Source: Alteriqipengyuania_B sp035481675
GTDB taxonomy: Bacteria; Pseudomonadota; Alphaproteobacteria; Sphingomonadales; Sphingomonadaceae
DNA: 64,000 nt
Direction: 5' to 3'
Assembly (NCBI RefSeq): GCF_035481675.1
Contig: NZ_JAYJJW010000001.1
Coordinates: 186,001-250,000 of the forward strand
In this document: in pieces, positions 9,382 to 17,722 of the stretch
Position numbering within the stretch: position 1 is the stretch's first letter
How the letters are laid out: each line of letters opens with the position of its first letter
The notes under the pieces: generated by a model
The model's database searches: none
The model's input: only the letters and a program-made list of their open reading frames with translations
What the model was told of the DNA's origin: nothing
Made by a program: the position numbers and the translations under genes

Positions 9382-9825
9382 ATGTCCGATGCGAAAACAC
9401 AGCCCACCGATGCCTCGCCGGAAACTTTCATCGAGGCGATCGATCACGAGCGTAAGCGCGAGGAGGCGAAGACGCTGGATGCGCTGTTTCGAAAGGTCAC
9501 AGGACAGGATCCGGTGATGTGGGGGCCGTCGATCATCGGCTACGGCGACTATCGGACCACTTACGATAGCGGGCGCGAGGTGCATTGGCTGCGCACCGGG
9601 TTCAGTCCGCGAAAAGCGAAACATTCGTTCTATTTCATGGGCGGATATTGCGACGATGCGACGGGCGAGCGGCACGATGTTCAGCTGGCGCAGCTGGGCA
9701 AGCACACGACTGGCGCGAGCTGCGTGTACGTAAACAAGCTGGCCGATATCGACCTAGACGTACTAGAGGAGATCATCGCCGAGGACTGGGCGACGATGAA
9801 CCGCCTTTATCCGCCCGAAGGCTAA
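9382..9825 (+). CDS. DUF1801 domain protein
   Basis: A 147-residue cytosolic protein with the DUF1801 pattern: MWGPSIIGYGDYRTTYDSGREVHWLRTGFSPRKAKHSFY in the middle and LAQLGKHTTGASCVYVNKLADIDLDVLEEII near the end. The family (YdhG-like) has no firm biochemical function. I chose ATG 9382; an upstream in-frame extension has no ribosome site and would overlap the divergent secreted-protein gene. Its TAA overlaps the stop of the convergent symporter gene by three bases. Confidence 0.85.
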   Translation: MSDAKTQPTDASPETFIEAIDHERKREEAKTLDALFRKVTGQDPVMWGPSIIGYGDYRTTYDSGREVHWLRTGFSPRKAKHSFYFMGGYCDDATGERHDVQLAQLGKHTTGASCVYVNKLADIDLDVLEEIIAEDWATMNRLYPPEG

Positions 9826-11270
9826 GCCGCAGCGGTACGTCCTTCCCCGAAAGCGAATTGCGCGCTGCGCCCGAAAATCAGCCTGTTCACGATGAGCGCG
9901 GTGCCGACCGACAGGAACAGCGTGATCGCCATGCCGTGAATGTAATGGAACGGCTGCCAGTAGAAATTGAACCACGCATAGAAGGCGACGCCCGCGATCA
10001 CGCCGACGATGGCCGCACCCGCCGCCACGTTGCGGAGAACGAGCCCGACGACGAAGGCCGAGAGGATCGGCATCGACAGCAGGCCATAGAGTTGCTGCAC
10101 GGTATTGATGAGGCTTTCCTGCGTGGCGAAGAAGGGGACCAGGGCCAGCGCCAGAACGCTCATGACAATGGACACGATCGCTCCGATGCGCCCGACCCGC
10201 TTTACCTCGCCGACATAGGCTTCGTGCAAGTCGCACACATACAGCGCGGCGGACGCATTCAGGATCGAGTTGAAACTGGTGAGGATGGCGGCGAAGATCG
10301 CGGCGGCAAAGGCCCCCGAAAGCCATGACGGCATCACTTGCGCCACGATCATGCCATAAGCCCCGTCGGACGGGACATCGCCGAACAGCTTGAAGGCGAC
10401 GATCCCGGGGATCACCACGATGGCCGGCACGATGAGCAGGCGAATGGCAGCGGCGGCCATCACGCCCTTCTGCGCTTCTTTCAGCGAAGGAGAGGCCATG
10501 GCCCGCTGCGTAATCGTCTGGTTGGTGGACCAGTAGAAGGTCTGGATGAAGATCATGCCGGTGAGCAGCGTGTGCCACGGAATGTCGCTGTCGCTGTCCC
10601 CGATCAGCGTGACCCGCTCCGCCGGGATGCCGGACAGGTCGAAGCCGACTGCGCGCAGCGCCAGGTAGACCAGCAGCAGCGAGAGGCCGAGGACCAGCAC
10701 GCCCGAATAGGTGTCCGACACGGCAATGGCGCGCAGTCCGCCGAACACGGCGTAGGCGCCTGCCACTGCGGCGAGGACCACGGAGCACAGCAGCAAGTTG
10801 TCGATACCCCCGTCCGCGCCGATCATCGACAGGAAAAAACGCGATCCGCCGTAGAGGATGGCGGGCAGGAAGATGAAGATGTTGCCGGCCAGGAACAGCA
10901 GCGAGATCAGCGCGCGGATATGCTTGCAGCCGAACTTCTTCTGCAGCAGCTCGGTCGTGGTGGTGCAGTTGTTGCGGTAATAGACCGGCAGGAACACAAA
11001 GGTCAGGATGAACAGGCCGACGACGGCGGCAAATTCCCACCATGCGACCAGCAGCATCTGGTTGCCGTTCATGCTGACCAGCTGGTCGGTGGACAGGTTG
11101 GTGAGAGTGATGGACCCGGCGACGAAATACCAGGCGAGCCCGCCGTTCGCGAGGAAATAGCCCCGCTCGTCCTGCGTGCCAGACCGCGCGCCGCGGCAAT
11201 GCCACCATGTCAGCGCCGCGATGAGCGCCGCGATGGCGAGGAATACCGCCAGCTGGATCGGCTCTGTCAC
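9822..11270 (-). CDS. Sodium:solute symporter (SSS/SGLT type), probable galactoside transporter
   Basis: A 482-residue inner-membrane protein with about 13-14 hydrophobic segments. Family hallmarks are the LANGGLAWYFVAGSITLTNLSTDQLVSMNG region (TM1), GGLRAIAVSDTYSG and FIQTFYWSTNQTITQRAMAS. The translation start is a GTG at 11270 with a ggagag ribosome site eight bases upstream; the frame continues upstream only as antisense of the neighbouring gene. It is divergent from alpha-galactosidase-glpD with 55 bp between starts, which makes an alpha-galactoside the likely substrate. Close SGLT relatives carry galactose or glucose with sodium. Substrate is inferred from context only. Confidence 0.88.
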   Translation of the reverse strand: MTEPIQLAVFLAIAALIAALTWWHCRGARSGTQDERGYFLANGGLAWYFVAGSITLTNLSTDQLVSMNGNQMLLVAWWEFAAVVGLFILTFVFLPVYYRNNCTTTTELLQKKFGCKHIRALISLLFLAGNIFIFLPAILYGGSRFFLSMIGADGGIDNLLLCSVVLAAVAGAYAVFGGLRAIAVSDTYSGVLVLGLSLLLVYLALRAVGFDLSGIPAERVTLIGDSDSDIPWHTLLTGMIFIQTFYWSTNQTITQRAMASPSLKEAQKGVMAAAAIRLLIVPAIVVIPGIVAFKLFGDVPSDGAYGMIVAQVMPSWLSGAFAAAIFAAILTSFNSILNASAALYVCDLHEAYVGEVKRVGRIGAIVSIVMSVLALALVPFFATQESLINTVQQLYGLLSMPILSAFVVGLVLRNVAAGAAIVGVIAGVAFYAWFNFYWQPFHYIHGMAITLFLSVGTALIVNRLIFGRSAQFAFGEGRTAAA

Positions 11271-11293
11271 TGCATTCTCTCCCTGTCCCCCTG

Positions 11294-11307
11294 CCGCGCT
11301 AGCGCGG
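11294..11307. promoter_or_regulatory. Perfect 14-bp palindrome in the divergent symporter/alpha-galactosidase promoter region
   Basis: The sequence ccgcgctagcgcgg reads identically on both strands and sits in the 55-bp gap between the GTG of the symporter and the ATG of the alpha-galactosidase. Size and placement fit an operator for a shared transcriptional regulator (for example LacI/GalR type), but no regulator gene is adjacent in the window. Confidence 0.45.
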
Positions 11308-11325
11308 ATAGGAGAGCGAGGGAAT

Positions 11326-13527
11326 ATGCTGCTGGCAATCCGCCCAGGGGTAAGTCTAGGAAGTTCGGCGATGGACGGTTTCGGCAGCGAGGATGGGGAC
11401 AGGATCGTGTGGCTGCGCGGCGGCGCCACGGCGCTGGCCCTTTCATGTGCCAAAGGCCGGCGGCCGCGCATCCTGTATTGCGGCGTCGATATCGACGGGC
11501 TTGAGGCGCATGACATCGCGCTGCTGCAAACACGCCAGCATGTCCATGGCGGACCTGCGCGACCGATCGAGCCGACACTGCTCAACGAAAGCGGGGTGGG
11601 CCTTGCGGGCGGGCCAGGCTTGCTCGCGCACCGGCAGGGCCGCGATTGGGCTATCGACTTGCGGGTCGTCTCGTTGGAGGCGGACAGTGGATCGGCCACG
11701 CTCGTGACGCGTGATAAAGCCGCCGGGGTCGAGGTGCGGCACGGCTTCGCCATCGACAGCGCGAGCGGCGTCCTGACCGCGTGGAGCGAAGTGAGCAATC
11801 TCGACGCGGGCGCGCTCGCAGTCGAATGGTGCGCCGCGCTTTGCCTGCCGCTCGACGACCGGTTGACCGACATCCTCGGCTTCACCGGACGCTGGGCGGG
11901 CGAGTTTGCGATGGAGCACGTCGCCAGTTTCACCGGCAGCTACCTGAGAGAGAATCGGGCGGGCCGGACCAGCCACGACTGCTATCCGGGTCTGTACCTG
12001 CTGGAGCCGGGAGCGACCGAAGAACGCGGGCTGTGCGCGGCGGTGCACCTTGGCTGGAGCGGGAACAGTCGCCTGCGTGTGGACCGGCTGGCGGACGGCT
12101 CGGCCAGCGTGCAATCGGGGGAATTGCTGTTGCCGGGCGAGATCGTTCTCGCTTCCGGAGAGGTCTATCGCACGCCGGATCTTCACGCCGTATGGTCGGA
12201 CGAGGGCGCATCCGATGTCACACGGCGCCTGCATCGCTTCGTGCTCGAATCGATCCTCGATCGGCGCACCGAGGCACGGCCGCGCAAGGTGACTTACAAC
12301 ACTTGGGAAGCGGTCTATTTCGATCATTCCGAAGCGAAGCTGCTGGATCTTGCTGAGCGTGCCGCTTCGGTAGGCGCGGAGCGCTTCGTGCTCGACGATG
12401 GCTGGTTCGGCGGACGGCGCAGCGATGCTGCAGGCCTCGGCGACTGGACGGTGTCGGCAAACGTTTATCCCGATGGGCTGGCCCGGGTGGCAAACCATGT
12501 CCGCAGCCTCGGCATGAAATTCGGCATCTGGTTCGAACCGGAAATGGTCAATCCCGACAGCGACCTCTTCCGCGCACATCCCGACTGGGTATTCGAAACC
12601 GGCGGCGCAGAGCCCATCGCTTCGCGCAACCAGCTCACGCTCGACCTGACGAAACCCGAATTGGGCGAATATCTCTTCGCCCGCCTCGACGCGATCGTGC
12701 GCGAGCTTGGCGTCGCCTACATCAAGTGGGACATGAACCGCGACACGCATCATCCGGTCTCCGCTGGTCGCGCGGCCATGCATGGCCAGACGCGCGCTCT
12801 TTACCAATTGATCGACCGCTTGCGTGCCGCGCATCCGGAGTTGGAGATTGAGAGCTGCTCTTCGGGCGGGGCGCGGGCCGATTACGGCATCCTGCGGCGC
12901 ACGGACCGGATCTGGACTTCGGATAATAACGATGCGCGCGACCGGCAGGCGATACAGCGCGGGGCGAACCATTTCCTCCCCCTGTCTGTAACTGGCAGCC
13001 ATGTCGGCCCGGCAAAGTGCCATATCACCGGCCGCGTCCTGCCGATGGAATTGCGTGCCGCCACGGCGATCATGGGACACATGGGCATCGAGGCGGACCT
13101 GTCGCTCGAGACGGAAGGGGACCTCGCCATACTTTCCGCGGCGACTGCGCTGTACAAACAGCATCGCGCCTTGATCCACGGCGGCGATTACCGGCGGCTG
13201 GATGCGCACGCCGCATACAATGCCATCGCCATCGTTGCTGCCGAACGCGGAGAGGCCATCGTGTCCTGCGCGCAGGTCGAGGCGCTCCGTGAGAGCCATC
13301 CGCCGCGACTTCGGATTGCCGGTCTCCACCCCGCCCGGCGATACCGCCTCCGCCAGGTCTGGCCGCAGCGCGACGTTTCGCTGACCGCCCCTTCCATCGT
13401 CACGGAAGCCGACCTTTTGGGCAAGGGCGCGCAATTCTCCGGCGCCGCGCTTGCCGAGCTTGGCCTGCGACTGCCGCTGACCTATCCCGACACCTGCCTG
13501 ATCTTCCACTTGGAGGCTGCGACGTGA
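11326..13527 (+). CDS. Alpha-galactosidase, glycoside hydrolase family 36
   Basis: A 733-residue cytoplasmic enzyme (no signal peptide) of normal GH36 length. An N-terminal beta-sandwich is followed by the catalytic barrel: RFVLDDGWFGGR, YIKWDMNRD with nucleophile Asp469, ESCSSGGARADYGILRRTD, and acid/base Asp533 in IWTSDNNDA. It releases terminal alpha-galactose from galactosides. ATG 11326 follows ggagagcgaggga; ATG 11371 with aggaag seven bases upstream is a credible alternative start (718 residues). The stop overlaps the glpD start as GTGA, so glpD is translationally coupled. Together with the divergent symporter this points to import of an intact galactoside and its cleavage inside the cell. 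Confidence 0.93.
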   Translation: MLLAIRPGVSLGSSAMDGFGSEDGDRIVWLRGGATALALSCAKGRRPRILYCGVDIDGLEAHDIALLQTRQHVHGGPARPIEPTLLNESGVGLAGGPGLLAHRQGRDWAIDLRVVSLEADSGSATLVTRDKAAGVEVRHGFAIDSASGVLTAWSEVSNLDAGALAVEWCAALCLPLDDRLTDILGFTGRWAGEFAMEHVASFTGSYLRENRAGRTSHDCYPGLYLLEPGATEERGLCAAVHLGWSGNSRLRVDRLADGSASVQSGELLLPGEIVLASGEVYRTPDLHAVWSDEGASDVTRRLHRFVLESILDRRTEARPRKVTYNTWEAVYFDHSEAKLLDLAERAASVGAERFVLDDGWFGGRRSDAAGLGDWTVSANVYPDGLARVANHVRSLGMKFGIWFEPEMVNPDSDLFRAHPDWVFETGGAEPIASRNQLTLDLTKPELGEYLFARLDAIVRELGVAYIKWDMNRDTHHPVSAGRAAMHGQTRALYQLIDRLRAAHPELEIESCSSGGARADYGILRRTDRIWTSDNNDARDRQAIQRGANHFLPLSVTGSHVGPAKCHITGRVLPMELRAATAIMGHMGIEADLSLETEGDLAILSAATALYKQHRALIHGGDYRRLDAHAAYNAIAIVAAERGEAIVSCAQVEALRESHPPRLRIAGLHPARRYRLRQVWPQRDVSLTAPSIVTEADLLGKGAQFSGAALAELGLRLPLTYPDTCLIFHLEAAT

Positions 13528-15023
13528 GCGAGCAATTCGACCTGCTGGTTATCGGTGGCGGCATAAACGGGGCCGGGATCGCCCGCGATGCGGCAGGGCG
13601 CGGCATGCGCGTGTTGCTGGTGGAGAAGGACGACCTTGCCGGCCATACTTCGTCGGCCAGCACCAAGCTCGTTCACGGCGGGCTGCGCTATCTCGAACAC
13701 TACGAATTCCGCCTGGTGCGCGAAAGCCTGATCGAACGCGAGCGCCTGTGGGGTCTTGCGCCGCACGTCATCTGGCCGCTGCGCTTCGTACTGCCGCATG
13801 ACAGGGGCCTCAGGCCGAAGTGGATGCTGCGCCTCGGCCTGTTCCTCTACGATCATCTCGGCGGGCGCAAACGCCTGCCGCCGACGCGCACCATCAACCT
13901 GACGCAGCCGCCGCACGGGCGGATACTGCAGGACAGGCTGACAAGCGGCTTCGAATATTCCGATTGCTGGGTCGAGGATTCGCGCCTCGTATCGCTCAAC
14001 GCCGTGGACGCGGCAGCGAAGGGTGCGGACGTGCGAACGCGGACCGAATGCACCGCGCTGGAGCGGGGCGAAAGCGGCTGGGCGGCAACCTTGCGTTGCG
14101 CCGATGCCGAGACAACGGTGTTGGCGAAAGCAGTCGTGAATGCTGCCGGGCCGTGGGTCGACAAAGTGCTCGGCCGGGCCATTCCGGAAGAGCGCCATGC
14201 GAACCTGCGGATGGTGAAGGGCAGCCACCTCATCTTCCCGCGCCTGTTCGAAGGCGATCACTGCTACATCTTCCAGAACCGCGACGAGCGGATCGTGTTT
14301 GCCATTCCCTACGAGCGTGATTTCACACTGGTCGGCACGACCGACCTCGGCTTCGACGGTGATCCGCAAGTGGTCGAAATTTCGCCCGAGGAGGCCGATT
14401 ACATCTGCGCTGCGGCAAACGAGTATCTCGCCGCGCCGGTTAGCCCGGACCAGGCGGTGTCGAGCTATTCCGGCGTTCGGCCGCTGTACGAAGACAAATC
14501 GGCCAGCAATTCAACCGTCACGCGCGATTACGTGTTCGAACTCGATAGCGAAGGCGGCGCGCCGATCCTGTCGATCTTCGGCGGCAAGATCACGACCTAC
14601 CGCAAGCTGGCGGAGCATGCGCTGGAGCGATTGTCCGGTGTCATGGCGATACCGGGCGAAGAATGGACGGCGATGGAGCCGCTGCCGGGCGGGGACATGG
14701 TGAAGGGGGACTTCGATGCTTTCCTTGCACAAGTCCGCGACCGCTATCCCGCCTTTGCGCCCGAGCACCTCCTGCGCCTGGCCCGCGCGTACGGCACCCG
14801 CATCGATGCCGTGATCGGCGATGCAGCGCGGCCGCAGGAGATGGGCGAGCACTTCGGTGGCGATCTCTACGAAGACGAGGTCGCCTACCTGGTCGAACAC
14901 GAATTTGCCCACACCGCCGAGGACGTGCTTTGGCGGCGGAGCAAGCTCGGCCTCCATCTCGATTCGCCTGCGCAGGCGAGGCTGGCCGACTGGTTCGCAC
15001 GGCGCGGCCTGACCGAGCACTGA
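13524..15023 (+). CDS. glpD: Glycerol-3-phosphate dehydrogenase, FAD-dependent, respiratory
   Basis: It oxidises sn-glycerol-3-phosphate to dihydroxyacetone phosphate and feeds electrons to quinone at the inner membrane. The 499-residue protein has the usual length. The FAD Rossmann motif GGGINGAGIARDAAGRG is at residues 10-26, with the family signature STKLVHGGLRYLEHYEF, the VNAAGPWVD motif and SIFGGKITTYRKLAEHAL near the C-terminus. The start is GTG inside the alpha-galactosidase stop (GTGA). This coupling of a galactosidase to glycerol catabolism is unusual and suggests a substrate with both galactose and glycerol parts. No glycerol kinase gene is in the window. Confidence 0.96.
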   Translation: MSEQFDLLVIGGGINGAGIARDAAGRGMRVLLVEKDDLAGHTSSASTKLVHGGLRYLEHYEFRLVRESLIERERLWGLAPHVIWPLRFVLPHDRGLRPKWMLRLGLFLYDHLGGRKRLPPTRTINLTQPPHGRILQDRLTSGFEYSDCWVEDSRLVSLNAVDAAAKGADVRTRTECTALERGESGWAATLRCADAETTVLAKAVVNAAGPWVDKVLGRAIPEERHANLRMVKGSHLIFPRLFEGDHCYIFQNRDERIVFAIPYERDFTLVGTTDLGFDGDPQVVEISPEEADYICAAANEYLAAPVSPDQAVSSYSGVRPLYEDKSASNSTVTRDYVFELDSEGGAPILSIFGGKITTYRKLAEHALERLSGVMAIPGEEWTAMEPLPGGDMVKGDFDAFLAQVRDRYPAFAPEHLLRLARAYGTRIDAVIGDAARPQEMGEHFGGDLYEDEVAYLVEHEFAHTAEDVLWRRSKLGLHLDSPAQARLADWFARRGLTEH

Positions 15024-15026
15024 TCG

Positions 15027-15317
15027 CTAGCGCTTCTTGCCCGCAATCCGGGACACGATCCGGTCGGTCAGCGGTACCTTGCGCTGCGGCGGCGGCAGGC
15101 GGCCCGACATCTCGAATAGCATGTTGCCCAACAGCACGGCCTGTTCCTTGCTGAGCAGCAGGCGCGTTTCGACCACTTCGGGCTGGCCGCCGGTGACCTG
15201 CTTTGTGTTCTGCAAGCGCACCACCAGGTTCGGTCCGTAATCCTGTGCCGACCAGCCCAGCAGCGCGCCGAGATCGTCGTAACGTTGCACTTTGGCAGGG
15301 TCGGACGTTTCGCTCAT
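15027..15317 (-). CDS. Hypothetical protein
   Basis: A 96-residue protein starting at MSETSDPAKVQRYDDLGALLGW. It has no signal peptide or membrane segment; the end is basic (IAGKKR). The middle (NTKQVTGGQPEVVETRLLLSKEQAVLLGNMLFEMSG) looks like a small beta-then-helix fold. No family recognised. It ends four bases from the convergent glpD stop. The longer upstream extension overlaps the region before the molybdoenzyme stop and lacks coding character, so I use ATG 15317. Confidence 0.7.
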   Translation of the reverse strand: MSETSDPAKVQRYDDLGALLGWSAQDYGPNLVVRLQNTKQVTGGQPEVVETRLLLSKEQAVLLGNMLFEMSGRLPPPQRKVPLTDRIVSRIAGKKR

Positions 15318-15384
15318 GTAGGTGGTGTGCTGCGCCCGGGCAAAGGGTGCAACGGCGCGCTCGGCCCTGTCCCGCGCAGGCACG

Positions 15385-16125
15385 TCAAATGCCCGCGTAC
15401 CACTGGTAGCCGGAGCGGTCCTCCCAGTATCCGCCCTTGCCGCCCTCGATATCGTCGAGCGAGGCGACCGCTTCAATCCCGGTGAGGTACTTCGCGTGCT
15501 TGTAGCCCAGCTGCCGCTCGATCCGCATGCGCAGCGGCGCGCCGTTCTTCTCCGGCAGGTCCTCGCCGTTCAGCCGGTGTGCGACGATGGTCTGCGGATG
15601 CATTGCATCCACCATGTCGATGCTCTCGTAGTATCGCCGCCCGCTCAGCGTATCGGCGCAGCGGAAGACGATGAAGCGCGCTTCGGGCTTCAGGCCGGCC
15701 GCTTCCAGCAGCATCGACAGCTGCGGCCCCTGCCATTCGCCGATCGCGCTCCAGCCTTCGACGCAATCGTGCCGCGTGATCTGGGTGCGCTGGGGCAGGC
15801 GGCGGATATTGTCGAGCGTGAGCGACAGCGGGGTGTCGACCAGTCCGCCGACCTCCAGCTTCCAGTCGGGGAAGCCGGCGGCAAGCTGTGCGCGGTATTC
15901 GGGCGTATCGACCGTGCGCGAGCCGTTGCCACGGAAGTTGCGGTCGATCATGCTGGCGGGATACTCGCGCGCCAGCGCCGTGCGGCGGCCGAGCACATTG
16001 TGCAGCCCTTCGTGGAAACCGTCGTTGGCGGCGAACAGGCGCTTCATCGGCGCGCTTTCCTGCACCTTCTTGCACCCGGCGAGGAAACCGGCGGCGAGCA
16101 CGGCGATGGCGGAGCGGCGCTTCAT
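15385..16125 (-). CDS. Molybdopterin-dependent oxidoreductase (sulfite oxidase/MsrP-like fold), predicted Tat lipoprotein
   Basis: A 246-residue predicted exported Moco enzyme. The N-terminus MKRRSAIAVLAAGFLAGC has twin arginines and a lipobox, so it is probably folded in the cytosol, exported by Tat and lipid-anchored. The catalytic domain shows RNFRGNGSRTVDTPEYRAQL, WKLEVGGLVDTP, RHDCVEGWSAIGEWQG with the Cys expected to ligate molybdenum, and GAPLRMRIERQLGYKHAKYL. The substrate is unknown; relatives reduce protein methionine sulfoxide or oxidise sulfite. Its ATG overlaps the cytochrome b stop (ATGA), so the cytochrome is the likely electron partner. Confidence 0.88.
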   Translation of the reverse strand: MKRRSAIAVLAAGFLAGCKKVQESAPMKRLFAANDGFHEGLHNVLGRRTALAREYPASMIDRNFRGNGSRTVDTPEYRAQLAAGFPDWKLEVGGLVDTPLSLTLDNIRRLPQRTQITRHDCVEGWSAIGEWQGPQLSMLLEAAGLKPEARFIVFRCADTLSGRRYYESIDMVDAMHPQTIVAHRLNGEDLPEKNGAPLRMRIERQLGYKHAKYLTGIEAVASLDDIEGGKGGYWEDRSGYQWYAGI

Positions 16126-16796
16126 CGTTCCGCCTCCAGTCTGCCGCCCGTTATCATGTCGCGGATCTGCCCGATGGGGCCGGCGAGGATGACCAGCGCC
16201 ACGTGCAGGACGAAGAAGCCGAGCAACGCAAAGGCGCAGATGAAATGGATCGACCGCGCGCTCTGCCGCCCGCCGAGAAGGTGGAGGAACACTTCGAGGC
16301 TGGCGGACATCGCCGGGCTCATCATCAGGCCGGTTACGATCAGCAGTGGCAGGATGACGAACACCACCACGCCGTAAGTCACTTTCTGCAGGAAGTTGTA
16401 CTTGGCATTGCCGTGCTCGAAGTTGAGCTTCAGGTGCTGGACGATGTCGTCGCGGATGTTGGACCATCGCCATTCGCGCGGCCGGGTGGTGAGGTCGCGC
16501 TGCGCATGGCGATTGACCAGCGACCAGACGAGGAAGGCGAGCAGGCCGAAAGCGAAGGGCCAGGCCATCAGCAAGTGCCAGTCGCGCGCGGCGGCGAGGT
16601 TATAGTTACCGGGTATCAGGGCCCAATCCGGGAAGTCGGCATAGGCCAGCCATTCGGTGCCTTCCTCGAAGCCCGAACTGCCCCAGTACAGCCGGTTGTG
16701 CGCGTTCGCGATGTTCAGCCCGCTCATGAACAGGATCACCACGCAGGCAAGGTTGATCCAGTGCCAGATACGGGTCGCTGCAGAATGGCGTTTCAT
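16122..16796 (-). CDS. Cytochrome b561-type membrane subunit
   Basis: A 224-residue inner-membrane protein with four main hydrophobic segments. Conserved haem-ligand candidates are His14 and His17 region (RIWHWINLACVVILFMSG), ARDWHLLMAWPFAF, and a late SARSIHFICAFALLGFFVLHV. This is the pattern of thiosulfate-reductase or hydrogenase cytochrome b subunits that pass electrons between quinol and a periplasmic enzyme. It overlaps the downstream molybdoenzyme and the upstream SDR gene by four bases each (ATGA), forming a tight three-gene operon. Confidence 0.88.
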   Translation of the reverse strand: MKRHSAATRIWHWINLACVVILFMSGLNIANAHNRLYWGSSGFEEGTEWLAYADFPDWALIPGNYNLAAARDWHLLMAWPFAFGLLAFLVWSLVNRHAQRDLTTRPREWRWSNIRDDIVQHLKLNFEHGNAKYNFLQKVTYGVVVFVILPLLIVTGLMMSPAMSASLEVFLHLLGGRQSARSIHFICAFALLGFFVLHVALVILAGPIGQIRDMITGGRLEAER

Positions 16797-17554
16797 GTCC
16801 CGGCCCCCTCTCGGGCGAGGAAGATGACATCGCGCGGCTGGTCGAGCAAGTGCTGGCCGGAATCCACGAACAGCGTCTGGCCGCTGGCCAGCGTACCGGA
16901 GGCGAGGAACAGCGCCGCGTTGGCAACCTCGCTTGCCTCGGTCCGGCGGGCCAAGAGGTTGAGCCGGTGAGAGCGTTCGGTCTCGGCCTCGTCCTGGTCG
17001 TGGCTGGCGAGGATAGCTCCGGGTGCAAGGCCATAGATGCGGTCGGCAGGGCTTTCGGCCGCTTTGGCCAGCATCGGGATCGTGGCGGCGAGCGCGTGCT
17101 TGCTCATAGAGTAGCTGAAGAAGTCGGGGTTGGGGTTGGCGAGCTTCTGGTCGGTCACCTGGATCACGGTTCGCGCATCGGCGCGGCTGTGGGCGAGGAA
17201 GGCCTGCGCAAGCCGGGCGGGTGCGACGGCGTTGATCCGCATGGCCCGTGCGGCCAGTGCGGGATCGAGCGAGGCCGCGTCGTCATACTCGAACACCGAG
17301 GCCGAGTTGACGAGGCAGCGCCAGTCCGCGTGCTGCCCGGCCAGTTGCTGCGACAATGCGGCAGCCGCGCCTTCTGCCAGCAGGTCCGCCTGCACCGTGC
17401 TTGCCTCGGGCAGGCTGTCGGCCAGTTCCTGCGCGGCGCATTCGGACGTGCGATAGTGGATGATGACATGCCATCCCGCCTCGCCAAAGGCTCGCGCGAT
17501 GGCCGCACCGATCCGCCTGGCACCGCCCGTGACGAGGACCGCCGGGCGCGTCAT
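16793..17554 (-). CDS. Short-chain dehydrogenase/reductase, pteridine-reductase (FolM)-like
   Basis: A 253-residue NAD(P)-binding oxidoreductase. The cofactor motif TGGARRIGAAIA is at residues 9-20; Arg residues after TGG favour NADPH. LVNSASVFEYDD corresponds to the NxAS region, and the catalytic YSMSK (YxxxK) occurs near residue 150. FolM and pteridine reductases share TGGARRIG and NSAS, so reduction of a pterin is plausible; being in an operon with a molybdopterin enzyme fits this loosely. Start ATG 17554 gives the family-typical N-terminus; the upstream frame contains a short repeat rather than protein. Confidence 0.85.
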   Translation of the reverse strand: MTRPAVLVTGGARRIGAAIARAFGEAGWHVIIHYRTSECAAQELADSLPEASTVQADLLAEGAAAALSQQLAGQHADWRCLVNSASVFEYDDAASLDPALAARAMRINAVAPARLAQAFLAHSRADARTVIQVTDQKLANPNPDFFSYSMSKHALAATIPMLAKAAESPADRIYGLAPGAILASHDQDEAETERSHRLNLLARRTEASEVANAALFLASGTLASGQTLFVDSGQHLLDQPRDVIFLAREGAGT

Positions 17555-17722
17555 GCGCAAGCCGTTTCCAACGGGATGGAACACATGGAACACGGTCCAG
17601 GGCAGAAATGCGCCAAGGCATTCGGGGCGCGAAAAGTCAGGTCGAAGCTGGGATTGCGCCGGGTCATGGCCCCCTTTCACCACAATGGCGGATTGTAGGA
17701 AAGGGGTTGGATCGGGTTCCCG

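Noticed and set aside
11443..13509. A 688-codon open frame on the minus strand across the alpha-galactosidase gene
   Set aside because: It is exactly antisense to a gene with intact catalytic motifs; long antisense frames are expected in high-GC DNA. No start signal or protein-like motif.
15318..15476. N-terminal extension of the 96-residue protein gene
   Set aside because: The extension overlaps the molybdoenzyme 3' end and is low-complexity; the inner ATG is the natural start.
17555..17722. A 40-codon plus-strand frame (MEHMEHGPG...) and the SDR upstream extension (VFHVFHP)
   Set aside because: Both are translations of a short tandem repeat, not conserved protein.
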